Assembly: GCA_017649895.1 (NCBI GenBank)
Contig: JAGCFW010000007.1
Span: 62,001 to 126,000, forward strand
Source of the DNA: Alphaproteobacteria bacterium
Lineage (GTDB): Bacteria > Pseudomonadota > Alphaproteobacteria > UBA3830
Direction: 5' to 3'
Length of the DNA stretch: 64,000 nucleotides
Below the pieces are notes generated by a model that was not told the DNA's origin, ran no database searches, and saw nothing but the letters and a program-made list of their open reading frames with translations. This document shows positions 8,308-17,593 of the stretch, piece by piece. Position numbers and translations under genes: made by a program. How positions within the stretch are numbered: the first letter of the stretch is position 1; every line of letters starts with the position of its first letter.

Positions 8308-9678
8308 ATGCCGAGCACAGACCTATACAAAAACAAAGAACTGATAAGGTTTACGTTGTCCTTGGTTCTCGCGTCATTATCCGTAAATTTAATGCTCGTA
8401 ACAGACCGAACTATTCTCGGACTGTACTCGCTGGATTCTATGAACGCCGCAAGTCTTGGCGGAAATTTCGATACAACGATCTGTTTTATTTTTACAGGCA
8501 TAGCTCAAATCGCTACAGTATTCGTGGGACAATACAACGGAATTAAGGAATTTGATAGAACGGCCCACGCCCCCTGGCAGATGATTTATCTCGGTCTCGC
8601 GTCTTTCCTATTTTTTATTCCGATGGCCGTATTTTGCGATCACTTCAATATTTTTCCAAAGTATTTGGAAGAAGAAGGTTTGGCTTACACAAGGATACTG
8701 TTATCATTTGCTGGATTTCATGTAATTTCAATCGCTTTGTCCTCTTTTTTTATCGGAAGAAAACAAAGTTACATTGTAATCTTCACTTTTTTGGTCGGAA
8801 ATTTGGTAAATGTTGTGTTGGATTATCTTCTTGTATTTGGCATTAAGGGATTATTCGATCCTATGGGAGCCAAAGGCGCCGCTATCGCGACGGTATCGGT
8901 AGAAATAATATTTGATATCATATTCGCGACGGTATTTTTCAACAAAAACAACCGACAAAAATTTAAGACGCTGGATTATAAGTTCAGACCGAATCTGTTT
9001 GTTGATTGCTTAAAAATCGGATTTCCGATATCCCTCGGAAAGTTCCTTAATCTATTAGGATGGTTCTGTATTTTTACTTGCTTCGTCAACGCAGCAAAGG
9101 ATATCGCAACTATTGAATCGTTCATTGTGGGAATTTGGATGGCATTCATATTTTTTGCGGACGGAACATCCAGAGCTCTTTCAGCTTTATCAGCAAATTT
9201 GATCGGGGAAAGACAACTTGGAGCTATACAAAATCTTTTAAGAAAATTTTTAAACGCGAACTATGTGCTGTGCGCAATTTATTCGATTCCTTTGGTATTT
9301 TTCCCGGAAATAATGATTTATTTTTTGGATAAGGCAGAAGGTGGAATTGCCCATTTAATTCCTGATCTCAAGTTCACTTTCGTAAGTTTATTTATAATTC
9401 TTGTAACTGATGGAATTTTTTATCTCTATTGTGGTGTGCTCACCGCAGGAGGAGATACGAAGTTTTCAACCTGTTTAGATATTTCAACATTGTGGGGATT
9501 AGTCGTGCTTCCCGTAGTCGCTATGTATTTAACCAATTCATTAACATCAATACGCCCTGCTTATGTTTTGATACCAATTTCGGGAATAGTTAATTGTATT
9601 GTTATTTATATACGATATAAAAAACTACTTTGGTATAAGCAATTAGTCTCAAAATCGCCTAAAAATCAGCAAACCTAG
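8308..9678 (+). CDS. MATE-family efflux transporter
   Basis: This is a 456-residue multidrug/toxin extrusion antiporter of the inner membrane with about 12 hydrophobic helices in two related halves. N-terminal features include LASLSVNLMLVTDRTILG and, in the first half, GQYNG as in other MATE proteins. AGGDTKFS near the C-terminus is the second-half equivalent. A strong AAGGGGG ribosome binding site precedes the ATG. It is monocistronic: dapB diverges upstream and 142 bases separate it from the next gene. The substrate cannot be deduced. Confidence 0.94.
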   Translation: MPSTDLYKNKELIRFTLSLVLASLSVNLMLVTDRTILGLYSLDSMNAASLGGNFDTTICFIFTGIAQIATVFVGQYNGIKEFDRTAHAPWQMIYLGLASFLFFIPMAVFCDHFNIFPKYLEEEGLAYTRILLSFAGFHVISIALSSFFIGRKQSYIVIFTFLVGNLVNVVLDYLLVFGIKGLFDPMGAKGAAIATVSVEIIFDIIFATVFFNKNNRQKFKTLDYKFRPNLFVDCLKIGFPISLGKFLNLLGWFCIFTCFVNAAKDIATIESFIVGIWMAFIFFADGTSRALSALSANLIGERQLGAIQNLLRKFLNANYVLCAIYSIPLVFFPEIMIYFLDKAEGGIAHLIPDLKFTFVSLFIILVTDGIFYLYCGVLTAGGDTKFSTCLDISTLWGLVVLPVVAMYLTNSLTSIRPAYVLIPISGIVNCIVIYIRYKKLLWYKQLVSKSPKNQQT

Positions 9679-9820
9679 ACCTTTGTAATCCATTTTGATA
9701 GAATTTAATTAGTAGGTTTTTGCAAGGTTTCTGTACATCTACGAAATTATTTGTAAATAACGTTTTATGGTGATGTTGTAACGAAACTTTGCAAATTTTA
9801 AGTAGAAAAAGGAGAAGATT

Positions 9821-10177
9821 ATGAGTATATTACAAGACATTTTTAATTTATTAGGATTTAATTCGATAGCCAATATTTTGGGCTCTTGCTCGAAAATGGA
9901 ACTATTAGGTTGGGGAACTGCATGTATTTCTTTAACTGGAGCGTTTTTAAATGCGAGACAAAAATGGTATAGCTTTCTTGTATGGATGGTAGCAAATATC
10001 TTTTGGATTATCTATGATTTGTACAATGGTTGTTATGCACAAGCAGCCCTGTTCACGGCATATCTTTCCATGAATGTATACGGTCTTTACTGTTGGAAAG
10101 TCAAGAAACCTGTGGAAGGAATAAAAGATAAAGTCAAAGAAAGATTGAATTCTTATATCGACGAATCTTTAAGTTAA
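9821..10177 (+). CDS. Small three-helix membrane protein, PnuC- or SemiSWEET-like
   Basis: This is a 118-residue protein with three predicted membrane helices. The pattern of short helices with NxxQxWYSFxVWMxAN, WIIYDLYNG and YLSMNVYGLYCW resembles single-repeat transporters such as PnuC halves or SemiSWEETs, which carry nicotinamide riboside or sugars. The C-terminal tail is charged. An AAAAAGGAGAAG ribosome binding site precedes the ATG. The family assignment is tentative. Its stop codon overlaps the CtrA-box-like site upstream of terC. Confidence 0.65.
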   Translation: MSILQDIFNLLGFNSIANILGSCSKMELLGWGTACISLTGAFLNARQKWYSFLVWMVANIFWIIYDLYNGCYAQAALFTAYLSMNVYGLYCWKVKKPVEGIKDKVKERLNSYIDESLS

Positions 10178-10234
10178 ATATTTATTAATTTTGTTAATAT
10201 TTTATTGATATTAATCTTTATAATTATTTATAAT
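10173..10234 (+). promoter_or_regulatory. Promoter region of terC-cckA with CtrA-box-like site
   Basis: A TTAA-N7-TTAA site lies at 10173-10187. Downstream, TTGATA (10205-10210) and a perfect TATAAT (10229-10234) are 18 bases apart, giving a start point near 10241, 17 bases before the terC GTG. The promoter is well formed; the CtrA-like site is farther upstream than usual and its role is inferred. Confidence 0.55.
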
Positions 10235-10257
10235 CACAATGACTTGAGAGGGTTATT

Positions 10258-11148
10258 GTGATTTCTTTTTTATCGTTTAACTGTTTCATACTGTTTTTTG
10301 TCGTTATCGATTTTTGGATTGTATCAAGAAATCAATCTGCAAAAACTTATACAATGTTAACGATATTTTGGATAGTCGTCGGTCTTCTGTTTTCTGCATA
10401 TATTTACTATTATAGCCGAAGTCTTGAGCTATTTTATGAATATCTAAGCGCTTATTTTATAGAAAAATCGCTTAGCCTAGATAACATTTTTGTATTTTTG
10501 TTGATTTTTTCAAAATTCAACATAGATTTTAAATATCAGCATAAGGTACTGTTTCTCGGAATTTGGGGCGCGCTATTTTTCAGATATATAATGATCTTTG
10601 TCCTAGGAGAATTAATCGACAAATTCCATTTTCTGATACCAGTTTTCGGGTTGTTCCTGCTTTATACTGGAATTACATCGCTAAAGAAGCAAAACACCTC
10701 CATCGTCGATATGAAATATTTAAAAAAATTTTCCAATCACGTTGAGTTAAATCACGAAGGCAATTTTTTCGTAAAACAAAACAATGGATCTTGGAAAATG
10801 ACCATATTAATTTTGGTATTAATCCTTGTGGAGATCAGCGACGTGGTATTTGCCTTTGATTCGATACCAGCGATTTTTTCCATAACTTCCCATAAAGATA
10901 TTGTGTATACATCCAATGCATTCGCTATCATCGGTTTAAGATCTCTTTACGGAATTTTTTCGGAAATCATTAACAGGTTATATTATCTAAAGCATGCTGT
11001 CAGTATAATATTATGTGCAATCGGTATTAAAATGATTTTTGCTGACGTAATTCATATAGGCTCGCTGGAATCTTTGATGTTTATTGTGGTGGTATTACTA
11101 GGGTCATATGGGGCATCTGTAATAAAAGAGAAAAAAGGAAAGATATGA
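10258..11148 (+). CDS. terC: TerC-family membrane protein (metal efflux/homeostasis)
   Basis: TerC/Alx proteins export Mn2+ or help metal loading of secreted proteins. The 296 residues have about eight helices with the family motifs EKSLSLDNIFVFLLIF, WGALFFR, VEISDVVFAFDSIPAIF and GLRSLYG; the acidic residues in the SLDN and SDVVFAFDS segments are those expected to bind metal. The start is a GTG with GAGAGGG upstream. The last four bases (ATGA) overlap cckA, so the two genes are translationally coupled, an unusual partner for a metal transporter. Confidence 0.92.
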   Translation: MISFLSFNCFILFFVVIDFWIVSRNQSAKTYTMLTIFWIVVGLLFSAYIYYYSRSLELFYEYLSAYFIEKSLSLDNIFVFLLIFSKFNIDFKYQHKVLFLGIWGALFFRYIMIFVLGELIDKFHFLIPVFGLFLLYTGITSLKKQNTSIVDMKYLKKFSNHVELNHEGNFFVKQNNGSWKMTILILVLILVEISDVVFAFDSIPAIFSITSHKDIVYTSNAFAIIGLRSLYGIFSEIINRLYYLKHAVSIILCAIGIKMIFADVIHIGSLESLMFIVVVLLGSYGASVIKEKKGKI

Positions 11149-13616
11149 ATTTTTTTGTAGACATAGAACAGTTTCTATCCAAAAAGCAGTTGAGTTTTCA
11201 TCAATTCGTACTATTCGGACTGTTTTCGTTTTTCGCTTTCTTTTCCGTCATATTTTCTTTGTGGGAACAGAATTATTTCTCTTTAATTTCATTGATTGTA
11301 ATCGGGATGATTTTCTTGTCCTTTCTGAATGAAATGAAAAAAATGCAATCAAAAAACAGTTTAGTTTCATTTCAGCGCGACATGATTGCCGGAGGATTTG
11401 ACTCTTCATTTTTTGCGTTTTTTATCTTCGCGGAAAACGGAAAATGCTTATTCATTAATCGAATTGCTCAAAATTTATTTTCAGGATTTAAAATTAGAAA
11501 CATTGAAGACTTTACGATATGTTTCAGCAAGTATCCTCAGGTTATAGAAGCAATAACGAGATTGAAGCAAGCTGCATCCAATATGAAACAATCTCATATC
11601 GACGTCCCTATGGATCTGAAATCCGACAGTTTTGCTCTTTGGAGAATTTCTGTCTCCCCTATTCCTGATCACCAAGGTGTCACGTCTTGGACAATCGTAG
11701 ATCTGACTCCTTCAAATAACAAAATTGATTCGCTGGAAACCAGTTGCGTATTCTTGTTGGACGTATTAAATCACTCCAATCAAGGATACATTTGCTTAAA
11801 TGAAATAGATGAAATAGTTTTTTGCAACAAAACATTTTCGTATATTCTCGGAGAAAAAATTCAGAACATCGTAAACATTCCGCTAGCGAAATTTATAGTC
11901 AGAGAAAAAAATATCGTGGACGAATTTCCGAAATTCTCTGAAAATGTTCCAATCAAGATAAAATTAAAATCCTCCGTCAGCGATAATGTTGAAGTTTTGA
12001 TTAAGCAGATCTTCAAAAATGAACAAGGATTGAGGATATTTTCAATATCGCGAGATGTCGGACAAAATGAAGATCTGATTCAAGCCTTAGGAAAAACAAA
12101 ATTATACTTTGAACACATTTTCGAAGATGCTCCGGTCGGAATAGCAATCACCGACGGAGCAGAAATTATCAGCGAAACCAACAGAACTTTCCGCTCACTT
12201 ATAGGAAACGAAGAAGTAAACAAAACATCATTTTTGGATTACATCGCAGATGAAAAAAAAGAAACTATTCGAGAAAAACTTTATCAATTGATCGATACCA
12301 GCGGCACCTCGGTTTCTCCTTTTGAAATAAAATTCAAAAATCATGAATCGAGAACCATTATGATTTATATTTCAAAATTGGATGAATCAAAGAGGAATAA
12401 GGATAATGATGGGCTCGTTCTTTACTTCGTTGATGTTACAAAGCAAAAAGAATTACAGTCACAGTTCGTGCAGTCTCAAAAAATGCAAGCGGTCGGACAA
12501 CTCGCCGGAGGAATTGCTCATGATTTCAACAATTTGCTTACGGCGATGATCGGATATTGCGACCTGCTGCTTGAAAAGTATCTGCCGTCCGATCAATCAT
12601 TCAGCGATATTATCCAAATAAAGCAAAATGCAAACAGGGCGTCTAATCTGGTAAGACAGCTGTTGGCATTTTCCAGACAGCAAACCATGCAGCCAAAAAT
12701 CCTTAGCGTCACCGATATGCTAAGTGAATTGTCCGCTTTGTTAAAACGCTTGTTGGGTGCAAAAATTGAATTGAAAGTGGTTCACAGCCGCGAGGTCGGG
12801 TATATAAAGGTTGATCAAATTCAATTTGAACAGGTAATTATTAACTTGGCGGTCAACGCAAGAGATGCGATGAAAGATGGCGGAACTTTATCCATAACAA
12901 GTCAGGCATATACAACTCATGAGGCGAAACTTTTGCGAGGAAGTTCCATGCCGGCGGGAAAATATGTATTGATTGAAATTACGGACACAGGAACAGGAAT
13001 CGATGAAAAGTTATTGAATCGAATTTTCGATCCGTTCTTCTCTACAAAAGAAAAAGGACATGGCACCGGACTTGGTCTGTCCACTGTGTACGGAATTGTA
13101 AATCAAACCGGAGGTTTCATTTCAGTAGAAAGCGAACTCGGAGTTGGTACAAAGTTCAGCCTGTACTTCCCGATGGTTTCTGCAGAAAATGTTTCTGAAC
13201 AAGCAACAACGGAAACTACCAATGAAAAGAAAAATGCAGATCTCACAGGAACAGGAACTATTTTGTTGGTTGAAGACGAAGATGCCGTCAGAATGTTCAG
13301 TTCGCGAGCCTTGCGTGACAAAGGATACCGAATTATAGAGGCGTCCAATGGAGAATCTGCTCTTGAATTCATTCAGAAAAACGCGACAACTATTGATTTG
13401 GTGATTACTGACGTAGTTATGCCGAAAATGGACGGTCCTACTCTCATGGAACACATAAAAGGGCTAAATCCGAAAATGAAGATCATATTTATATCGGGAT
13501 ACACCGAAGATAGCTTTAGAAATTCGTTGGCCAATAACTCACAAGTGCACTTCCTAGCAAAACCGTTTAATCTTAAGGAATTGGCCGGAAAGGTAAAAGA
13601 AGTAATGAGCAGCTGA
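11145..13616 (+). CDS. cckA: Hybrid histidine kinase CckA
   Basis: CckA phosphorylates (through ChpT) the cell-cycle regulator CtrA in alphaproteobacteria and can reverse its flow when DivL or c-di-GMP signal. The 823 residues begin with two membrane helices (about 15-60), then PAS-like domains, the dimerisation box MQAVGQLAGGIAHDFNNLL with His459 (codon 12519-12521), an intact ATPase domain (NLAVNARDAM, DTGTGI, DPFFSTK, GTGLGLS) and a receiver domain with acidic pair EDED, acceptor Asp756 (codon 13410-13412) in ITDVVMP, and Lys in FLAKPFN. Both phospho-sites are present, unlike in the two degenerate kinases in this window. It overlaps terC by four bases. Confidence 0.95.
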   Translation: MNFFVDIEQFLSKKQLSFHQFVLFGLFSFFAFFSVIFSLWEQNYFSLISLIVIGMIFLSFLNEMKKMQSKNSLVSFQRDMIAGGFDSSFFAFFIFAENGKCLFINRIAQNLFSGFKIRNIEDFTICFSKYPQVIEAITRLKQAASNMKQSHIDVPMDLKSDSFALWRISVSPIPDHQGVTSWTIVDLTPSNNKIDSLETSCVFLLDVLNHSNQGYICLNEIDEIVFCNKTFSYILGEKIQNIVNIPLAKFIVREKNIVDEFPKFSENVPIKIKLKSSVSDNVEVLIKQIFKNEQGLRIFSISRDVGQNEDLIQALGKTKLYFEHIFEDAPVGIAITDGAEIISETNRTFRSLIGNEEVNKTSFLDYIADEKKETIREKLYQLIDTSGTSVSPFEIKFKNHESRTIMIYISKLDESKRNKDNDGLVLYFVDVTKQKELQSQFVQSQKMQAVGQLAGGIAHDFNNLLTAMIGYCDLLLEKYLPSDQSFSDIIQIKQNANRASNLVRQLLAFSRQQTMQPKILSVTDMLSELSALLKRLLGAKIELKVVHSREVGYIKVDQIQFEQVIINLAVNARDAMKDGGTLSITSQAYTTHEAKLLRGSSMPAGKYVLIEITDTGTGIDEKLLNRIFDPFFSTKEKGHGTGLGLSTVYGIVNQTGGFISVESELGVGTKFSLYFPMVSAENVSEQATTETTNEKKNADLTGTGTILLVEDEDAVRMFSSRALRDKGYRIIEASNGESALEFIQKNATTIDLVITDVVMPKMDGPTLMEHIKGLNPKMKIIFISGYTEDSFRNSLANNSQVHFLAKPFNLKELAGKVKEVMSS

Positions 13617-13670
13617 CATTACAAGTTATTTTCTAAATCCTTGTATATTTATCAGCAAATTTAATATATA

Positions 13671-13802
13671 TTATATCCGTGTTTCCGCTTGAGGATACTG
13701 CCTTGGATACAACGGGTTTTCCTCTTCAGCTGGAATTAGATTACTTCTTTTTCCGCAAGCAGAAAGACAAAGTAATATGAGTAAAATATGGATGTATTTC
13801 AT
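13671..13802 (-). CDS. LptM-like small lipoprotein
   Basis: This is a 43-residue lipoprotein with a signal peptide and lipobox LCLSAC (Cys16), followed by GKRSNLIPAEEENPLYPRQYPQ. Cys-Gly-Lys then a proline-rich stretch is the LptM pattern, and the YPRxYP ending is common in alphaproteobacterial members. LptM assists maturation of the LptD/E lipopolysaccharide translocon at the outer membrane. The ATG at 13802 fits the signal peptide best; a longer reading frame would bury the signal. The gene starts head-to-head with the redoxin gene, overlapping its 5' end. It is too short for strong family proof. Confidence 0.68.
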   Translation of the reverse strand: MKYIHILLILLCLSACGKRSNLIPAEEENPLYPRQYPQAETRI

Positions 13803-14595
13803 GAATGTGTTCTCTAAGTTTTTCTTTGGTGAGTGTACAAGATTTTTGTTTATATTGGTAGCCTTTTGGTTATTCAATAACGATTGTTTCGCAAAAGAAA
13901 ATAATCCTTCAAAAAAGATCAAATCTGAAATTGAAATGATTATTCCAAAATCAAATGAAGCAAAAACGGAACAAAACGAATCTGAAAAAATTACTGAATC
14001 CTCCTCTCCCAAAGAGGTCAATCCTGAAACTGAGCAGAAACCAAATAAAGAAAAAAGTTCAGAAGATGCCATAGCTGAGTTTATGAAAAGCTTTTCCAGT
14101 GTCCAGAAACCATTTAAAGATTATCCAGGTTACTTGAATCAGCTCCCTAATTTAGATTTGGAAATTACGTGTATAGAAACCAATGATGAGTTTCCTTCCA
14201 GAAGTTTTCGTCTAAACGATTTAAAAGGCAACGTTGTTATTGTATTTTTTACCACAACATGGTGTCATAATTGCGAGAAAGTTTTTCAAGATTTAGATAA
14301 GCTTGATGGTGAACTGTCGGGAAAAAATATCTCAAACGTAAAGATTATCACTCTGGTTTTGGGAACGGAAGATGATGATGCTGTGAAAAATTATTACAAA
14401 ACGAACAAAGTCAAATCGCTACGCAAATTTAGATCCATCTCTCCAGAATTTTTCAAAGAAATAAACGCTGTCCCTACTTGCTTTATCTTCGATAAGAAAT
14501 CAGTTCCCGTGTGGGGATTCAGTGGAGTAGCAAATTATGGCGATCCATACTTTTTGAATTTTATTGAAGATTTATCAAAGGAAGACGTGAAATGA
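13777..14595 (+). CDS. TlpA-like periplasmic thioredoxin-fold protein
   Basis: The protein has a signal peptide or anchor (hydrophobic segment ending FNNDCFA), a low-complexity Lys/Glu-rich linker (about residues 40-90) and a thioredoxin-fold domain with [14 protein letters not shown], i.e. a CxxC active site (C-H-N-C). The cis-Pro region reads [11 protein letters not shown]. Such proteins act as thiol reductants for cytochrome c or other periplasmic Cys proteins. The start is either ATG 13777 or 13801; the later one would not overlap the LptM-like gene. The end overlaps hslV by 4 bases, so it is read with hslVU. Confidence 0.82.
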   Translation: MSKIWMYFMNVFSKFFFGECTRFLFILVAFWLFNNDCFAKENNPSKKIKSEIEMIIPKSNEAKTEQNESEKITESSSPKEVNPETEQKPNKEKSSEDAIAEFMKSFSSVQKPFKDYPGYLNQLPNLDLEITCIETNDEFPSRSFRLNDLKGNVVIVFFTTTWCHNCEKVFQDLDKLDGELSGKNISNVKIITLVLGTEDDDAVKNYYKTNKVKSLRKFRSISPEFFKEINAVPTCFIFDKKSVPVWGFSGVANYGDPYFLNFIEDLSKEDVK

Positions 14596-15137
14596 TTGAG
14601 TGGAGAGGAACAACCATACTTTCGGTGCGCAAAGGCAATCAGGTCGTAATTGCCGGAGACGGTCAGGTCACCATGGGAAACAGCGTCGTGAAAGCAAATG
14701 CGACGAAGGTAAGGTTTTTGTCTACCGAAAATGTTCTGGTTGGATTTGCCGGAGCAACTGCCGACGCTTTCACTTTACGCGAGAGGCTTGAAGAAAAATT
14801 AGCTCAGTATCCCGGCCAGTTGCCCCGGGCGTGCGTATCCCTCGCAAAAGATTGGCGTACTGACAAATATCTCCGAAAATTGGAAGCAATGATGGCTGTT
14901 GCAGACAAAGATCATTCTTTTATTCTTAGCGGAATGGGAGACGTCTTGGAACCGTCCGACGGAATTATAGGAATCGGTTCAGGCGGCAATTATGCCCTTG
15001 CTGCGGCTCGCGCATTAATTGATATGCCACTGACTGCGGAAGAGATCGCGAGAAAAGCTATGAAAATCGCGGGAGATCTTTGCATATACACAAACCATTC
15101 GGTAGTTCTTGAAAAAATCGAAATAACAAAGGAATAA
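14592..15137 (+). CDS. hslV: HslUV (ClpQY) protease peptidase subunit
   Basis: This is the Ntn-hydrolase subunit that forms the proteolytic double hexamer with HslU. The catalytic Thr follows a short pro-sequence, [11 protein letters not shown], as in other alphaproteobacteria, so it must be processed. The conserved GDGQVTMG and [15 protein letters not shown] segments are present in a 181-residue chain. It overlaps the redoxin gene by 4 bases and is 2 bases from hslU. HslUV degrades misfolded proteins and is usually heat-shock inducible; no sigma-32 promoter is visible upstream because it is inside the redoxin operon. Confidence 0.97.
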   Translation: MIEWRGTTILSVRKGNQVVIAGDGQVTMGNSVVKANATKVRFLSTENVLVGFAGATADAFTLRERLEEKLAQYPGQLPRACVSLAKDWRTDKYLRKLEAMMAVADKDHSFILSGMGDVLEPSDGIIGIGSGGNYALAAARALIDMPLTAEEIARKAMKIAGDLCIYTNHSVVLEKIEITKE

Positions 15138-15139
15138 AA

Positions 15140-16447
15140 ATGACATCGTTAACACCTTCGCAAATTGTAACAGAATTAGATCGTTTTATCGTCGGACACA
15201 AGGAAGCAAAGAAAGCTGTCGCAATTGCACTTCGAAATCGTTGGAGAAGACAGCAAGTGCCAAGTCCTCTTAAGGAAGAGATTTTGCCCAAAAATATTCT
15301 TATGATGGGACCTACAGGTGTCGGAAAAACCGAAATTGCTCGAAGGTTGGCTCGTCTTGCGGATGCTCCGTTTATAAAAGTTGAAGCCACGAAATTCACG
15401 GAGGTCGGATATGTAGGTCGAGATGTTGAACAGATTATTCGCGACCTGGTGGAAATTGCGATATTTCGTACAAAAGAAAAAAACAAAGCTCTTGTCGAAG
15501 AAAAAGCAAAAATTCAGACGGAAGAGCGTATTTTGGACGCATTGGTTGGCGATCAATCCGCTTCAGAAACTCGAGAAAAATTCAGGAGATTATTGCAATC
15601 CAATCAGTTGGAAGATAAAGAGGTTGAAATCGATGTTAGAGATAACGTTTCTCTAGGCAATTCTTTTGAAATTCCGGGAATGCCGGGTACTCACGTGGGA
15701 ATGATGAATTTATCTGACATGATGAATAATGCATTGGGAATAAATAAAACAAAGTCACGAAAAGTTACGGTAAAAGAAGCTCGAAAACTCCTAAATATCG
15801 AGGAAAGCGATAAATTAATCGATAAAGAAAAAATAATTAAGGAAGCGATTTTCGCCGTTGAGCAAAATGGAATTGTTTTCATTGATGAGATTGACAAGAT
15901 TTGCGCAAAAAATTCAAACGGCGCAGATGTAAGCAGAGAAGGTGTTCAGAGAGATTTGCTTCCGTTAATCGAAGGATGTTCGGTAACGACGAAATACGGA
16001 ACCGTAAAAACCGATTACATTCTGTTCATTGCATCGGGAGCGTTTCACGTGTCGAAGCCGTCGGATCTTCTTCCCGAGTTGCAAGGACGTCTTCCGATTC
16101 GAGTTGAACTGAAAAATTTAACAGAGGAAGATTTTGTCAGAATCCTGAAAGAAACCGACAGCAGCCTTATCAAGCAATATTACGCGCTTTTGAAAATCGA
16201 GGGCGTACTGGTTGATTTTGCTGAGTCAGGAATCAGGAAAATCGCAGAGTTATCCGCCGTCGTCAATAAAAACGTGGAAGATATCGGAGCACGTCGACTT
16301 CATACGATTATAGAAAAACTTTTGGAAGACATCAGCTTTGAAGCGGATCAAATGAAGGATCAACGTATCACCATCGATGATTCCTATGTCGAAGAAAAAG
16401 TAGGACATTTGGCGAAACATCAGGATTTGTCGCAGTTTATTTTATAG
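15140..16447 (+). CDS. hslU: HslUV protease ATPase subunit
   Basis: AAA+ unfoldase that feeds substrates to HslV. The 435 residues are full length. Motifs are the Walker [12 protein letters not shown], pore loop [11 protein letters not shown], Walker B FIDEIDKI, and the sensor/arginine-finger region [26 protein letters not shown]. The C-terminal end (QFIL) matches the tail that docks into HslV. The I-domain between Walker A and B is normal. It is two bases downstream of hslV. Confidence 0.98.
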   Translation: MTSLTPSQIVTELDRFIVGHKEAKKAVAIALRNRWRRQQVPSPLKEEILPKNILMMGPTGVGKTEIARRLARLADAPFIKVEATKFTEVGYVGRDVEQIIRDLVEIAIFRTKEKNKALVEEKAKIQTEERILDALVGDQSASETREKFRRLLQSNQLEDKEVEIDVRDNVSLGNSFEIPGMPGTHVGMMNLSDMMNNALGINKTKSRKVTVKEARKLLNIEESDKLIDKEKIIKEAIFAVEQNGIVFIDEIDKICAKNSNGADVSREGVQRDLLPLIEGCSVTTKYGTVKTDYILFIASGAFHVSKPSDLLPELQGRLPIRVELKNLTEEDFVRILKETDSSLIKQYYALLKIEGVLVDFAESGIRKIAELSAVVNKNVEDIGARRLHTIIEKLLEDISFEADQMKDQRITIDDSYVEEKVGHLAKHQDLSQFIL

Positions 16448-16483
16448 TGACTTGCATTTGTTGTAATTCTTCGGAAGGTCGAT

Positions 16484-17593
16484 TTAATTTTGCCTTTTCT
16501 TGAAACTCCAGCATGCTAGTGAGAGAGTAATTACCGCGGTAATGATCAGTGGAATCAGGTTTATGGAAACGTCGGCGAAATTCATTCCTTTAAGAAAAAT
16601 TCCGCGAGTAAGAGCCATGAAAAATCTTATCGGATTTAACAAAGTCAGATACTGTAAAAATACCGGCATGTCTTCGATTGGAGAAATAAATCCAGAAAGC
16701 AGCACCGCTGGCATCATGAAAGTTATCACTCCGAGAATTGCCTGTTGTTGAGTTCGGCAAATCGAGGAGATATACAAACCGACTCCGACCAGTGACAACA
16801 ACGATATTAGCATCGAAATCAAAAACAAAATTATCGAACCTTCAAAAGGCATTCCGAAGAAATTTTTTACAACGAAAGTCATGACACAAGTTAAAGCCAT
16901 CGCAATAATCAAAGGAGGAACCGTCTTCCCTGCCAAAATATCAACCGAAGACAGAGGACTAACGATCAGCTGATCGAAAGTTCCCATTTCTCTTTCGCGC
17001 GCAATCGACAACGCCGTCAAAATCAGAGTAATCACTGATGCCAACATTGCGACAATTACCGTCAGAATAAACCAGCGGTATTCCAAATTCGGATTATACC
17101 AATTTCGCGTTATGACGTTGATCTTTACTCCATTTGTAGGAGCGATTTCCTGACTATATTCTGAAATTATTTGCAATGCATATCCAGCAACAATTGCGGC
17201 GGAATTCGTCTGGCGCCCATCGGTAACAATTAAGACATCTGTCGGCGTGCGAGAAGCCAGACTTGTTGAAAAATCGTTATTAATATATAGCCCCATACTA
17301 GCATCTCTGTTATCGAGTTTACTCTGCATTTGCCTCACGTTCTTTGCCCGATGAATATTCCGAAATTGCGAGGAAAATTCGAATCGAGAAATTAATTCGC
17401 GCGACTCGGCAGAATTATCTTGATCCACAACGACTACATCAATATTTTTAACCTCCATCGTGATAGCATACGAGAACAAAATAAGCTGAATAATCGGCAA
17501 TGCAATAATAATTCCCCTGCTCTTCGGGTCCATCCAAGTAATGATGAATTCTTTTTTGATCAGCGCAAGAATTTTTTTGAGTTTTTCAATCAT
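16484..17593 (-). CDS. ABC-2-type transporter permease (YhhJ/YbhR-like)
   Basis: This 369-residue inner-membrane permease has one N-terminal helix, a long periplasmic domain and five C-terminal helices. The conserved REREMGTFDQLIVSPLS segment is the coupling region that contacts the ATPase. It is the last gene of a four-gene set (20 kb to 16.5 kb, leftwards): membrane-fusion protein, tandem ATPase, permease, permease. The layout equals the YbhGFSR exporters of Gram-negatives, which work with TolC. The start overlaps the preceding permease by 8 bases. Confidence 0.93.
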   Translation of the reverse strand: MIEKLKKILALIKKEFIITWMDPKSRGIIIALPIIQLILFSYAITMEVKNIDVVVVDQDNSAESRELISRFEFSSQFRNIHRAKNVRQMQSKLDNRDASMGLYINNDFSTSLASRTPTDVLIVTDGRQTNSAAIVAGYALQIISEYSQEIAPTNGVKINVITRNWYNPNLEYRWFILTVIVAMLASVITLILTALSIAREREMGTFDQLIVSPLSSVDILAGKTVPPLIIAMALTCVMTFVVKNFFGMPFEGSIILFLISMLISLLSLVGVGLYISSICRTQQQAILGVITFMMPAVLLSGFISPIEDMPVFLQYLTLLNPIRFFMALTRGIFLKGMNFADVSINLIPLIITAVITLSLACWSFKKRQN

